From contig CAJFCV020000005.1 of the NCBI GenBank assembly GCA_904066235.2, positions 8,613,501 to 8,677,500 of the forward strand: DNA of 64,000 nt. Direction: 5' to 3'. A program made the position numbers and the translations under genes. Positions 12,176 through 23,939 of this stretch are shown here, one piece after another (within the stretch, counting starts at the first letter, position 1; every line of letters starts with the position of its first letter). Below the pieces are notes generated by a model that saw nothing but the letters and a program-made list of their open reading frames with translations, was not told the origin of the DNA and did not search any database. The DNA is from Bursaphelenchus xylophilus (taxonomy: Eukaryota; Nematoda; Chromadorea; Rhabditida; Aphelenchoididae).

Positions 12176-14549
12176 TCAAATCTTCATATCGTACAGTTCT
12201 TTGGTCAGCTCGCAATATTCGGCGTAATGCTCTGTGGTCAAAGATGTTGTTACGTAGCTTTCTTTCAGCAAGAATCCCATCTTCTGAAAAGCAATATTGT
12301 CGGGCACAGTAACAGGAAGGAAAAGCGCCTCTGCGGAGCCGATCCGACAGTAGCGGACCTGACAAGATTTACCTGGGCGTCCCTCTGAAGCAGTAGAAGT
12401 TGGACAATCCGTTTTTCATCTCCATAAGTTGTTGTACAGTATTCTCTGAACTCGTCATTGATCTTTTTCAGTATTCTCTCGGCAATCGGCAGTTCATGAA
12501 GTGCGTTCGCTGTAAGGAAGATCAATCTAAAGGTATCCGAAAACAGGGTGTGGCAATTTTTTGGCCGGATTTGAATTTGCTACATTTTTTTTAGTTTTTG
12601 GCCAAATGTTAAAATTCTTTTTTTGAGGAATCGATATGTGGCCTATGCCCGACTTATGTGCAAAATTTAAATAAAATCTGAGAGTCGCACTAGGGCTAAT
12701 TTCTTTGTCAGCTATGAAAATTAGAGCTTTTTCTTTGTCTTCAATTTTTACTGTAGTCTAATAAATGGGTATAACATATTTGGTATTAGACAACATGGGG
12801 ACGTCTGAGGGTTCAGAGAAAAAAAGAATTTTAACACTTGGCCAAAAACTAAAAAAGTTATGGCCAATTCAAATCCGGCCGAAAAATTGTCGCACCCTGT
12901 ACTACAATCTCGAAGGAGCGTCGCAGCTAATCATAAAACTGCAATAGAATTTGTGGTTTTCATGCAAGTTTTAACTGCAGAGTGAGAGATCTTTCTTCCC
13001 CATCGTAATCCTTGCCTTCGTTCCACAAGATGATCCCAGCCATAGCAGCCACCTCAAACAGAGTCACTTTCATCGTTCTAAACTTTCTGATGAACCTGAT
13101 TAAATTATCCATAAATGGTTGGAACACACTGAAAACAAAGGCAATATTTTTAAAAAGGTAAAACAAAATACAAATCACTGACCGTAATGATTGCTCAATG
13201 TCCGTATCTCCGTGGAAAAACGCTCTCATATCCGAGCTGTCCACAACATCGCCATGGGTGAAAAAATAATCGTGGATCGTCAGGTTCGGGGAAAAACCTT
13301 ACCGTATTGTAGCCCCATTCGAAGAAAGGGAACACCATGTCATTGTAGACACTGAGATCGGCCTGAAAGTGTCATCCCCTTACAAGCCAAAAAAAAAGTG
13401 AAAAACTATAACAATGAACAGTTGAAGGAAACTATATAATGTGCCCTGAAGCTGTTAATACTCATACGCATTATGTCCCTTTATGTCATGTTCACTATGT
13501 AATCTCACTTTCTGTAGCTCCGTGAGTTGACTGAAGCCTTCAAAATAAATGTCCATCATTTTGTAGGTCTTTCCAAACAATTTCATTTGCGCTTCAACGT
13601 GTTTTTTAATAGTGGTTGGGGTAAGATCCAAGTCATCCTGTGGCGAGATCTCCGGATGTTCGTTGTAATATGTTATACGAAGCTCTTCCCAATAGGCTTC
13701 CAGTCCTTTTATCATCCCTTGTACAACCGGATATTTCGTTTCTTCATTTCTTTGAGGGCTGCCGGCTGGAGTGAGATATGCTTCGGAATCCGAAGGAAGA
13801 TTTATTCCGCTGTCGCCTCGAGGCTTTACGTGTTGAGATGGCCCGGGCGATTGCGGCTTTTGAACGATTAAAATCATTGATTTCAAGGTGATTTAAGCTT
13901 GGTTTAAGGATTCCTTTTAAACTGTTTGGTACCTCTCTAGAATACGATTCTATCCAAGCCCTCTGTATTGCAAAATGTTCAAAAACAGTTGTCTAACAAA
14001 TTTCAAAGGTCAAAAAAGGCCAATTTTAAGCCAAAATGAATCTCCCTAAAACGCATTTTTTCTATAGCGAAAAATTGTTTGGCTTACTGCGTTTCGCAGT
14101 ACAGAGATGTAACCGTTTTTTGACAAGGCCTTACGTTCTTTTTTCATTCCAACTACAAAGCACTTTTGAAGCCGGCATTCCTGGCAATTCGCGCGTGTTT
14201 CTGAAAGTGCTCTTGTGTAAGTTTTATTATTTATTACAGTGTTCCATCGAAAATTGAAGAACTTGGAAAGCCGACAAACCCTTATTAATCTCGCAGCTTC
14301 TCTTTACAATGCACTGGTAGGAGCGGTTATTTCTGATTGCTCTTCGAAAGAATTGACCACCTGAACAATTGAATTACAAAAATTACAGTTAGACCGAAGG
14401 TCTGTGAAAGAAAACTTACACGCTCTACATGCGATTGCTTTAAATTGGAATCCCGTAGCCTTAGCGCCACAAACACCGCACAACAACGCTCCGCTAATCG
14501 CCAAGTTCCCAGGCGTTTCATCAGGACTCTCTGAGTTTGTGGTGAGCAT
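12176..14549 (-). CDS. Nuclear hormone receptor, distal tandem copy, with a one-base frameshift
   Basis: Exons in transcript order: 14549-14420, 14360-14280, 14200-14088, 13856-13509, 13362-13183, 13128-13016, 12509-12373 and 12283-12176. They encode about 402 aa if one base is discounted. The DNA-binding domain is complete: Cys24, 27, 41, 44 form finger one (CRACGQFFRR P-box) and Cys60, 66, 76, 79 form finger two, followed by CFVVGM. Exons 4-8 form the ligand-binding domain (FEVAAMAGIILW, LLLLQRDAQ), typical of nematode HNF4-derived supplementary receptors, nuclear ligand-regulated transcription factors. Exon 5 is 180 nt against 179 nt in the neighbouring paralogue. The reading frame shifts at an A6 run (13261-13266) and resumes as THGDVVDSSDM, in line with the paralogue. 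Intron 6 has a GC donor (13015-13014). The acceptor of exon 4 is weak. It could be a young pseudogene or contain an assembly error. Confidence 0.82.
13261..13266 (-). other. Frameshift site in nuclear receptor exon 5
   Basis: This is a run of six A on the + strand (six T in the sense strand). Upstream translation gives RFFPEPDDPRLFF and downstream translation, one base later, gives THGDVVDSSDM. The paralogue reads through the same place in one frame (RFFPKHDDNRILYGYDDMV). Five T in place of six would restore the frame. Confidence 0.8.
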
Positions 14550-15376
14550 AATCTTTGATAAATTTTTTTCCAAATAAAAAGTCGCTGTCTTGCAAGTATA
14601 CTTGAAAAACAATGCTAATAATACAAACAAAACAGCGACCAGAGTAATTGAGGAGGCCTGCCCGCACCTCTCTCATTTGCCGCATGATCAAGGATGGGCG
14701 CTTTCTATACACATTTATTGATAAAAATCACCTGGGGAGCGATTGCGGAACGCTATCCTTATCAAGTAAATTTAAAGAACGCTAGCCAGAAACATAGTTC
14801 CCAGATGTTATCAAATAAACCATACAAGTTTTACTTGTTGAGAATGACTCAAAACGTTGTTATAATTCTGTGTCGCTGAAGATAAGGAATGATTCTAATT
14901 TGAACTGTTTTTAATAAAGATATAATTTTTTCAGCTGTTTATAAAAAACTTCAAAGGCACAGGAGCTCCTAAAAGCTGTTGAATTTTGGATTTTAATCTT
15001 GCAAATATAACAAGATTGCCGTTAGTTGCAGACATTTTCACATGGCTAACAGATATTGCAAAATCTTTTGCTTATCAGTAGATGATTCACTTTTGGAATT
15101 GTATTTTTGCCACACTTAATGAATTGAACCACGCCTGGGCAGAAACCACAATTCGGAATTACATTGTGGCTAAAACCGTCTTGATAACGATGAAAAACTC
15201 TAAAAGTATATAGATTCGTAAAAAATATGTACACTTTTATTTGTATCAAATTCCAGTCAAAATCCCAAAATATAAGAAGAGTTTAGAGGAAATAGGCAAA
15301 AAGTTATTACTATATACTGCACAGTATGTAATACATATATTATAAATTGAAAATAAAACTGTTCCCGACAGACTTT
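14550..15376. other. Intergenic stretch between the two nuclear receptor genes
   Basis: About 830 bases between the stop of the proximal receptor and the start of the distal one. It presumably holds the promoter of the distal gene and the 3' UTR of the proximal gene. I see no additional exon. The gap is larger than normal for a nematode operon. Confidence 0.4.
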
Positions 15377-18112
15377 CTATGATGACCATCTCCTCTCGTC
15401 TTCTTCACGCTCCAACTTGATGTTGTAGAATTGAGCGGAGAGTTTATAATAGTCATCATAATGCTTATTGTCGAAAGCACTCATAACATAGTTTTCTTTT
15501 AGGACTGTTCCCAGCTTCTGAAAAAAGTATCCGCAATACAGTTAAATTGACAGTGCGCAACAGAGGTTTATGTACAGGATGTTTCAAGAAATTTGGAACA
15601 AATTATTTGCTTATATCTTTGTGTTCTTTGCAGCTATCAGTCTGTCGGGAAAATAACGGCGGATCGTCGCAGCAAAATGTCTCGTCTCGCCGCTATCGCG
15701 CACCAAATCCCAAGCCGCGGCTTGCAGTCGTCGCAAAGCGATGATGGGCGATTCCAAAGCGCGACGACCCGCCGTTATTTTCCCGACAGACTGATATCAA
15801 CGAATTTCTTTTTGCTTCTAAAAACTGACGTCGTGCTTTTTTAGAATCTCTAAAAAATTTTTTTTCGTCGGCGGAGGGCCCATTTCTCGGCGAAGAAAAT
15901 TAGGGCCTTTTTTAAAAATCACATCGTATTACGTGGCGGAAACGCCGTTGCAACGGCTAAAATCAAGTTTGCGTTAAACCTCCGTGGATTTTACGGTATG
16001 CTTTTTTGCGTTTTCGATTTTGCGCAATCCGCGGAGGCGCGGCGGAGACCTCAGATTTCGGCGGACGTTGTTTTGGGCCTTCGGCTGTTGCAATTCATGT
16101 TGGAAAAGAGGTTGGGGTGATTTTTGTTGTCATCCGATGCACAGATGGCAAAAATTTCGTGTTTTTTCCCCGGCGGAGGATTCGGCGGAGGCTTTATCAA
16201 ACGAAACCGCGATATATTTACTTACCTCCGCATCTCTCCGGAGTAATAACAACTTTCCGTACCGATAATTATCCTCTCCGTATTCCTTCTTACAGTAGTT
16301 TGTGAGCTCATACGCCAGCTTATCATGCATTTTGTAAGCAATTTCTATTGGATAGAGAGTTTTCACTAAAATTGCGAGGTTCTTTTATCAATGCCAAAAA
16401 ACAAACCTTCAGTCCAAAAAATGATTCCAGCCATTGCTGCTACCTCAAATTTTGTAACTTGCAATTTTTTGAATTTTTTGATGAAATTGAGCAGCATTTG
16501 CGTATATGGTTCGTAGATTCTGAAACATGTACACGTATATTATATATGTGCAGTATTGCATTCTACGTAAAATATGCTCACTCCTTCGATTGTTCTGGAT
16601 GTTTGTCATCGCGAAAAAATTCATCCAGCTTGCCAGCATCGACCATGTCGTCATATCCGTACAGGATTCGGTTGTCGTCGTGTTTGGGAAAGAATCTGGA
16701 AGTATTGTAGGCCACTTCGAACGGCGGGAAGATCATGTCATTTTGTTCGTTTACCCGGGCCTGCAAGGTTTTTATAACAATGACTATATCTAATATAAAG
16801 AACAATTTTAAATAACAATTTTTGCAAAATAGCAGTGGTCCTGGGCAATTTGTAGACAAAATTTAAAGCCGTAAGGATTATTCACCATACACCCAGACAC
16901 ATATTACAAATGCTCTCACCTTTTGCTCCGCACTCAACTCATCATAGCCCTCGAAGAATTGTTCCATCATTTCGTAAGTCATGCCCAACAATCTCATTTG
17001 CCTCTCGATGTGCGAGGCTACCGTACTCTTGGGGAACTCGTGTTTTTTATCGTCCATTCTCTCGGGATTCGCCCTGTAGAATTCCCTTTTCTGCTCCTCC
17101 CAATAGTAATCGAGCCCTTCCATGATTCGCTCCGTGGCTGAGGAGTTGAGACGCTTCCGATTTTTGTACGAATCCTTTGATTTTCGTTTCTTTTTGGGGC
17201 TTGAATCGGCACTGGAGAAGCTTTCGCCAGACAAGTTTACTCCGCTATCAATTGCGGATGTCTTACTGGAAGTTGTGCCAAACTTGTCAAGCTTCTTTTG
17301 GACTCCTAAAAATAAATGGTTGTAGCGATTTTCTTGGCGATAGTGTACAAAAAATACGGAACGTTATCGACCGAGATCAAGAAAAGGGAAGCCACTTACT
17401 TTCCGGCAACATACCAGCAGCCAAGCATTTATCGAAACGGCACGATCTGCAGACGGTTCTGTCAGCTGAGAATATACTTGTAATAACTCGAAAATACACT
17501 CATCAAATATCTATATAGCAAATCTCAAAGGGCCGAATCTCTATACGACGAGTCTCACGGGATCAAGCAAATGTATTTGTTATAGAAAGGTTTTTTTACA
17601 CATACATAAAGAATGCCATTTTGGCTCGTAAGTGACTCTTGAGGCCTTATTATTTTTTAAATTACAAGGTCTTTGCAAAGGCGTTATATATATATTTTTC
17701 CACATTTAATTGCACGGAGATTTGTTTTACGGTAGTTAAAAGTATGCCTACTCCACGTTATGGGACATTCTTCGTTTTGCTGGCATTGATACGCGCGGCT
17801 GTCGGTGATGGCTCTTCGAAAAAACGCGGCACCTAAAATGGATATGATAAAGCGTTTTCATAATATTTATTTTGACCGTACAAAGGAGAACACAGGCTTC
17901 TTCTGTAAAGAAGAATTTTTATTGCTGAAAAAGATTTTTTTCTTTGCAATTCCGTTTTTTGCCACATTCGATACTTGCAAGTTTTTCTTACATGCTTTAC
18001 ACGCGACGGCACCGAAATGGCAGCCAGCCGAAAAGGCGCTGCAAACGGAGCATCGACTAAATTTCCTTTCCTTTCTTAGCTCCGATTCCGGACTCTGGTC
18101 GCTTACACTCAT
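15377..18112 (-). CDS. Nuclear hormone receptor, proximal tandem copy (408 aa)
   Basis: Exons in transcript order: 18112-17992, 17832-17752, 17465-17400, 17305-16920, 16760-16582, 16519-16407, 16365-16226 and 15517-15377. Phases are consistent throughout, giving 409 codons with stop. Finger one uses Cys21, 24, 38, 41 (CKACAAFFRR) and finger two Cys57, 63, 73, 76 (CRSCRFDKCLAAGM). A hinge rich in Lys and Arg (PKKKRKSK, nuclear-localisation-like) leads into a ligand-binding domain with FEVAAMAGIIFW and LLLLRRDAE. Exons 2 and 6 have the same lengths as in the downstream copy (81 and 113 nt), showing tandem duplication. This copy is intact. Start: ATG 18112 is the first in-frame Met after an upstream TTTTAG; an extra 5' exon is possible. 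The ligand and targets are unknown. Confidence 0.88.
15637..15794 (+). mobile_element. 158-bp TIR element in the last intron of the receptor gene
   Basis: The ends are inverted copies of TCAGTCTGTCGGGAAAATAA and continue into GGCGG(A/G)TCGTCGC. The element is flanked by TA on both sides (15635-15636 and 15795-15796), the target duplication of the Tc1/mariner superfamily. There is no coding capacity, so it is a non-autonomous MITE. It lies inside the 708-bp intron 7 of the proximal nuclear receptor. Confidence 0.85.
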
Positions 18113-18611
18113 CAGTGGTGTCTTTGGGCGCACTCTAAAACTGTCAGGATAAAATTCTTTTTTAAAAGAAGTAGAAAACCAATTGTTATTTGAAAAACCG
18201 GCCACGTCTTTACCGATTTTGAGCTTGCGATGATTTTACAGTACCCCAAAAAAACCCTAGATTTCCTTACAAAACTTCAACCTCTATCATTTATGTTTAG
18301 CCATTCGCAACCTCAAATTCCCTCCAACTGGTGCCCAACTACAAAAGGCGTCCCGGTTTACATATGACGGACCCACGCAAACAGAGAATTGATAATCCAG
18401 GAAATAATTATAATCTCATGTTATTAAAAGCATGGAACATTTTAATCGAACGGCTGATTGCTTGCATACTTTGCGGGTACAAAGGGGAGTGCCCCCCTCG
18501 ATTTCTCATATCGGAAAATTAACAAAGAACAAATGTTTTTGGACATGGAGACGGTAGGGCATGGGACTTTGCTCTCAATAGCTGTGCAGCAAAAGGAATT
18601 TGTTAGCTGTT

Positions 18612-18666
18612 GACATGGCTCCCGGGCTGAGCCGAGATTCTTAGCCCGGGCCGGCCGAGGAGCCAT
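18612..18666. repeat. GC-rich imperfect palindrome
   Basis: CATGGCTCC at the left is answered by GGAGCCATG at the right, with CCCGGG words between. It is a compact GC-rich island in AT-rich DNA, probably a small element end or relic. No target duplication was identified. Confidence 0.4.
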
Positions 18667-18759
18667 GTATAGTTAGCTTCCCAGAAATCTGAACGCAGAT
18701 GGCGATGCTACCAGTCTCTCGGGGAAATATTATAATATGGAATCATGGACTGTGCTAAG

Positions 18760-18873
18760 GCAAAAATTCACTTTGTACCGTGCAAAAGGCTTCTTCGGGC
18801 TGTGGCTTCTCTGACTTTTTTGTGCCCAGTGCAAACGCCAAGAAGTATCCCAACGCCTCAACGAATGGACTAG
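18760..18873 (-). repeat. Partial TIR element related to 38970-39161
   Basis: Its right end, read on the - strand, is CTAGTCCATTCGTTGAGGCG next to a TA. This aligns with the ends of the complete element at 38970-39161 (CTAGTCCTTTCG). No matching left end is evident, so the copy looks truncated or diverged. Confidence 0.45.
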
Positions 18874-19512
18874 TATATTTTACAACAATTTCCAACAAGA
18901 AAAGAGGATCATTTGTTTTTATCACGGTTAACCGCGCATGATCCTCAAAGATCTAGGATAGGCTCCACCATTTTCAGCTGGATGATCAGTACTTATTTAT
19001 TTATTCGGTTTCATGTGTATATACGTATGTGTGTGTAGTGTGTGCTGCAACAAATAAACTGCAGGGTCCACAAAGATTAACCGTTTATGTTTCCAAAAAA
19101 CCCATTATCACTTCCTTAATAGAATGTTGACAAAACATAGTAGGCAAGAGCTCCTTGGGCATTGTCGATAAGCTGACTTAATGCGGTCTAAAAATGGGGG
19201 AGGTTTGGGTGCAATTTGCAAAGATAACGGTCGAACTGATTATGGGTTTTAACTAATGTCACATGAGGCTTGGACGTCAAAGAATTGTTTGCGGAAAATG
19301 TGTTGCCGTCTTCCGGTGCGTCGGAGAAGAATTCCGGGCGGTGATAACGGCCGGGGAAATTCATATAGATTCGTGGACTTATCAGTACCAAGGAGTTGTC
19401 AATGCAAAATTTCTACGTAGATGACTGGTGGAAATCGCAATTCTAACCGTAAAATGGTGCATGCCCATTTACAGTGTCGCGACACCCACCTAACTTTAGC
19501 CGAGATCCTAAT

Positions 19513-19941
19513 CAGAGATTGCCACGGCTCCGGAGCCGGCTCTTGGCTCCGGCTCTGGGCGGCTCCGGCTCCAAGCCGGGAGCCAGAGCCGGAAATCTTG
19601 GGTGCGGCTCCGGCTCCCGAGCCCAAAGTGGGAGCCAGGCTTCCCAGCGGTCAGAACAGTAAAAATTTCGTGATCTTATTAAACCAAATTGCTTGAAAAA
19701 CACTGCGGAGGATGTGACTTGACTGCAAAAACGTTGGCTGTATGATCTCTGGCACTAATAACTTTAATTTTTGGAAAAATATTTTTAAAAGAACATTTTG
19801 CATAGGAGCCGGGATTCGGAGCCGGAGGCCTTTTTAAATTTTGCACGGAGCCAAGAGCCGGAGCCAGCTGCAAATTTGGCCTCTGCTCCGGCTCTGGGAG
19901 TGCCGGAGCCGGAGCCGAAATTTTGACCGTGGCAATCTCTG
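19513..19941 (+). mobile_element. GC-rich hAT-like non-autonomous element (copy 2, complete)
   Basis: The terminal inverted repeats read CAGAGATTGCCACGG at both ends. The flanks are ATCCTAAT (19505-19512) and ATCCTATT (19942-19949), an 8-bp target duplication with one mismatch. An 8-bp duplication and a CAG-type terminus are the known hallmarks of hAT elements. The interior has two blocks of GAGCCGG/GGCTCCGG low-complexity repeat around an AT-rich core and no transposase frame. Confidence 0.85.
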
Positions 19942-19997
19942 ATCCTATTGTATGACCCAATTTCAATTTATTTACACTAATCAATTGCAAAAAAAAG

Positions 19998-20316
19998 TCA
20001 TGGAGTGGACCATAATGGTTTCCATTGTCCGGTCAGGGTAAGATCGCTCCATCTGAGGCCATCATTCTTGCCAGAATCATCGATCCATCTCATACTGAAG
20101 CGCCCAAACGGTCGTGTATAGGGGGATGTCGAATTCACGCTGATCACTTTCGTTTCCAACGTTTCCTCCAATTGCTCCAATTTTCCCTCGTTTTGGATTG
20201 ATCTAACATTGAAACCTGAAACCCATATCTGTCCCAGGAAAGGCCCCTTGGGCCCGCAACGGCATGGGTGGACAGGAAAAATCGACCGCTCTCCAGGAAG
20301 AAAAAATCGGAATCCC
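19998..20316 (-). CDS. Unrecognised exon with two overlapping protein-like frames
   Basis: A TAATTCATACAG acceptor precedes 20316, and the frame ending at the TGA at 19998 encodes FSMRWIDDSGKNDGLRWSDL near its C-terminus. In the 5' part a different frame (LESGRFFLSTHAVAGPRGLS) looks more protein-like than the one continuous with the 3' part. This suggests a frameshift, an unrecognised short intron, or a decayed gene. No family was recognised and no partner exons were found upstream. Confidence 0.3.
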
Positions 20317-21376
20317 CTGTATGAATTAGGTATAAAAGCAATTTGATGCAAAAAAACCACAATTTTTGAAAGCTCGCGCAAATGTGTAACACATTTTGTG
20401 CACCGTGTAATGTTATTCTAAAATATAAATTTGCAAAAAAATTGTTTTTCTGTCTTCATATTAGTCATTCTTCGATATGGCACGTTTTGCTTACAAATGT
20501 TTTGCCATTTTTTCCCGCATGTTTAGCTCCATAAAAAGCGGTCGCAACGAACGGTTATCAGTAACTTGTATGCCCTCGAATGATTCACCGTATTTTCCTA
20601 AAAAGAACAGAAATATTTTGCGAGAAATCACGTTCCACGGAGATAAAATGTTCATCGTTTTTTGTACACATAATAATAAAATAGGCAATTGCGTCAGAAA
20701 GTTGAGTATATTCAGAAAGATTTGGTATGGATTGCGCTAGTGGCGAGGCGAAGAGATACAACGAACGACAGAGATCCGGCCACGAAGGGAATTATGGCTG
20801 TAGCCGTAACCTTAAGCTATCCTATGATTGCTAATAACATAGAATAGCTCTATTCTGCTTTATGTATGACCGCTTTATTAGACCTTATATCTTGAAATGT
20901 AAAAAATGACAATTCGGTGACTAACAAAAAAAATTGTATTCATGACCACGCCTGTGGCCGTTATGAAATAAAGCAGTTTCACAGAGTTAAAGCGTATCTC
21001 TCACAACAGCGTCCTAAACGCTTATGGTCTCAACTTATTCTGCCGAGTCTGTTGTGAGTGTACTTACACAAGAAATGAAAAAATTGACAATTCGCTGACA
21101 ACTATTGTAAGTATTACATGTAGCACTTTGCTAGGTTAAAGCGGGAAAAAAATGATTCCTACCTCTTGATCTTACATATTGTACATCTAAATATGTGTAT
21201 CGGCTGTAGAAACCACAATTCTGTTGGGCACTGACGTTCTCTCTTCATGGCTGCCTGATGAGAAGCACCTCCGTCCAATCATCTTCAAGCCGCCCTTTAG
21301 CTACCGCGTATACAAAAGAAAAAGCGTATATTGAGAAATATGCCTTGTTTATCAGACACAAATAAAATTTACAAAA
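20317..21376. other. Intergenic stretch
   Basis: AT-rich sequence 3' of the first solute transporter gene. I see no exon, RNA gene or clear repeat that I can support. Confidence 0.35.
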
Positions 21377-22954
21377 TCATTTCCCAATCGATTGTTTTCT
21401 ACTGCGCATTGAGATCTCCGTAGAAATGGATTCAAAGTCGTTGGGAATGGCACTTTCTCGAGCTGGGTCGATGATCAACAGCATGATAATGGTGAGCAGA
21501 AATGAGAGTACTACTAACGCCGTGTTCTTCCAGACTGCAAACAACCGCTTCACTGTGCATTATGAGGATGAAAACAAAGACAGAAGTGACTTTTTATACG
21601 ATGCAAGGTTTTTCTTAAAAATTCTTTAAGATGCTGTGACTCTGTGGGCTGGGGACATTTTATATGATGGAATGTGTTTTCTTGTTTTTCCAAAAAAATC
21701 TTCTATTTGGTTTTTTTGATAGAGAGCAACAAAAAAATCATCAAAACTTACAATACCCAGTGTTATTCATTGGCAATATGTCGCATTTGAATTTCCCCGC
21801 ATTTGTTAACGCTACAAAAATTGGGTGTTGAATTCCATAAAACAACATGAAAAGATCGGTCAGTTTGAAATATCTGATGCAATTCGATTTCTGCACCTTC
21901 TCCATTTTGGCCATATTTACGGCCAACAAATGGCATCCGTACATTCCAAGGAAGAAAAACGGTAGCCAAGCCAGGTCAATGTATTGGGAGTACCTGAAAA
22001 ACAAAATTCATAGCATAAAAAAGCTTAGCTTTGTTTCTATTCAAGCTTCGTATGTGTATTCTTAAGTAGTGGCTTATTTAAGCTCAAAAAAAATGTTTTT
22101 AAACATAGCTTACTTAAAGGCCAATATACCATGTTCGAAGTAGAGTGCAAGAAAGATCATGGTCTCAATGAATCTGACCACGATGGCCAGCAAGGCCAAC
22201 CGTTCGATTCGTCTGATGTTGCGGCTAAAAAATATATACAAAACATGACATATAGATTATTGAACAACTCCAAAATAATTTCAGAAATTAAGAAATCTCA
22301 ACTTCTGATTGGCCAGGTAAGTATTTGATTCAAAATAAAGCACTGAAATTTTTCAACTCACGCTGTCATCTCCGCCTCTGGCAAGCACCGCAAACAGCAA
22401 CAACAAGGCGGAGTGTTCAACTTGAATTTTTGTGAATCCTTCCTCAACTCGTTTGCTACCGCCTCTCTGGTTCCAATTGTAATCCAAAAGATCTGGGTGG
22501 CTCCGTAAAAGGCGCCAATAAAGTACCTAAAATCATCATTCATAATTTTTAAATAAAAAATTTAGACTTCGCAGCTGTTAATCACTTACAAGAAACTAAG
22601 CATAGACGCGTAGAAATGAAGCCTTGGGACATATAAAGCGACCAAGCACGTAATCGAAACGAACGCCGGGGTACCCGACAGATATCCGATGGAAACTCGG
22701 CGAGTAGTGCTCGATACCCTTAGGCAGATCCGGATCATATGGATCAGATAAAGCACCAAATTCGCGAGAGTTATTAGAGTTGAAATTGCAATCACAATTG
22801 CGTATTTTGCCGTTATTCCTGAAACATTTTTTACGAATAATTTGAAAATTGACTTGTAGTAGTAAAAGCTACCTTACAGTAAGAAGGACTTACTTGAGAA
22901 AAACTCCGAGGCAAATGGGACCGTGGTGTTTAGCTGACAGTTAAATGCGGCCAT
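21377..22954 (-). CDS. Organic solute transporter alpha-like protein, tandem copy 1 (321 aa)
   Basis: Exons in transcript order: 22954-22894, 22818-22590, 22526-22362, 22224-22114, 21993-21752 and 21534-21377; 322 codons with stop. The protein fits the OST-alpha/TMEM184 family (organic solute transporter, Pfam Solute_trans_a). It has a short extracellular N-terminus with a glycosylation site (NTT), multiple hydrophobic helices, and the family-typical cysteine block PPCCCCLRCLP, likely palmitoylated, in the middle loop. The C-terminal tail is Ser/Lys-rich. Family members work as part of a plasma-membrane transporter for bile-acid and steroid-like solutes; C. elegans has three osta genes. The substrate here is unknown. 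All exon lengths equal those of the upstream copy at 23940-25639. Confidence 0.9.
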
Positions 22955-23939
22955 GTCCGAACAAAAATAACAAAAAATGGAATAGAAAACTGAAGCCGAA
23001 CCGATTTGTTATTTTGCAATTTCAAAACCCAAAACCGGATTTGCAAAATTAACGCGGTTTGAAAATTGCATAGATATAAGAGTGAGTCAATGCGATGTTG
23101 TCATAAAAGAGATCGGACTTCAAGAATGTTATTTTTATACTGCCGATGTTTGACCAAACATAATTTAGAAATCACATTGATATCTTTGGTCAAAAAGTGC
23201 GACCCCGACTATGAAATATGCAAAATCAAAACATATAATAGTCTTGCGGCCCAACTAACTTTAATTTTTGGGTATACTTGGCTAAAGTCATCTATGAACC
23301 CGTAAGTTATCATAGCCAAGAAAATTATATGGTTTCTTTCATTAATCGCTGAACTTTATTTGCAACAAGATTTCTGATTTTCATACTGTCTATGTAACAA
23401 AACAAATCCTCCCTCTTGAACTCTGCTTTTTTAAAATTCTGCCTGCAGAATCAAAAACTCAATTTTTTCTTTGCGCTTTTGATGATCTCAAGAACAAAAG
23501 TGATGTCTACTTTGTATCCTATTAACTATCCTCTGTTTGCGGAATTTATAAGAACCTTTCTCAAGAGTTTGCTCAGCAGGGAGGCTAAAAAAATTGTATC
23601 TGTTCAAGTTAAAAGATCATCTGTTAACGATGGTAAATTTTTTAGGTAAAAAAAAGCTAAAAGTTCTGCGGAACGAATCTTTTCATAGACTCTAATCCAC
23701 ACAATGCAGAGTAGAAACATATGAGTCAATTTTTTATTGATATTCTTGAAACATAGAACGAAAGGGAATAACGGTGGACCTGATCCAGTGGCGAAAAACG
23801 TACCATTTTTGTCGAAGTATCAAAAATGCAGCAAAATACCTCCCTCTCCATTTAAAAAACTTTGTCTTGAAGGGTGTGATTTATAATATAAAACCAATCT
23901 CAATTTACTTAATTTTTTTACAATTTACAATCTCATTTT
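22955..23939. other. Spacer between the two solute transporter genes
   Basis: About 985 bases, AT-rich, presumed promoter of copy 1 and 3' UTR of copy 2. Around 23780 there is a weak resemblance to the end of the 42239-42397 element (CCAGTGGCGAAAAACG). No gene is seen. Confidence 0.35.

Larger units (their letters stand above)
18113..19512. other. Intergenic, repeat-containing stretch
   Basis: Upstream of the proximal nuclear receptor. It contains a GC-rich imperfect palindrome (18612-18666) and a partial TIR element (about 18760-18873). I see no supportable coding exon. Confidence 0.4.

Noticed and set aside
13300..13306. GTAAGG in nuclear receptor exon 5 as a splice donor
   Set aside because: The paralogue codes straight through this place (NTSRFFPKHDD against NTVRFFPEPDD), and using the donor would delete conserved sequence without a compatible acceptor phase.
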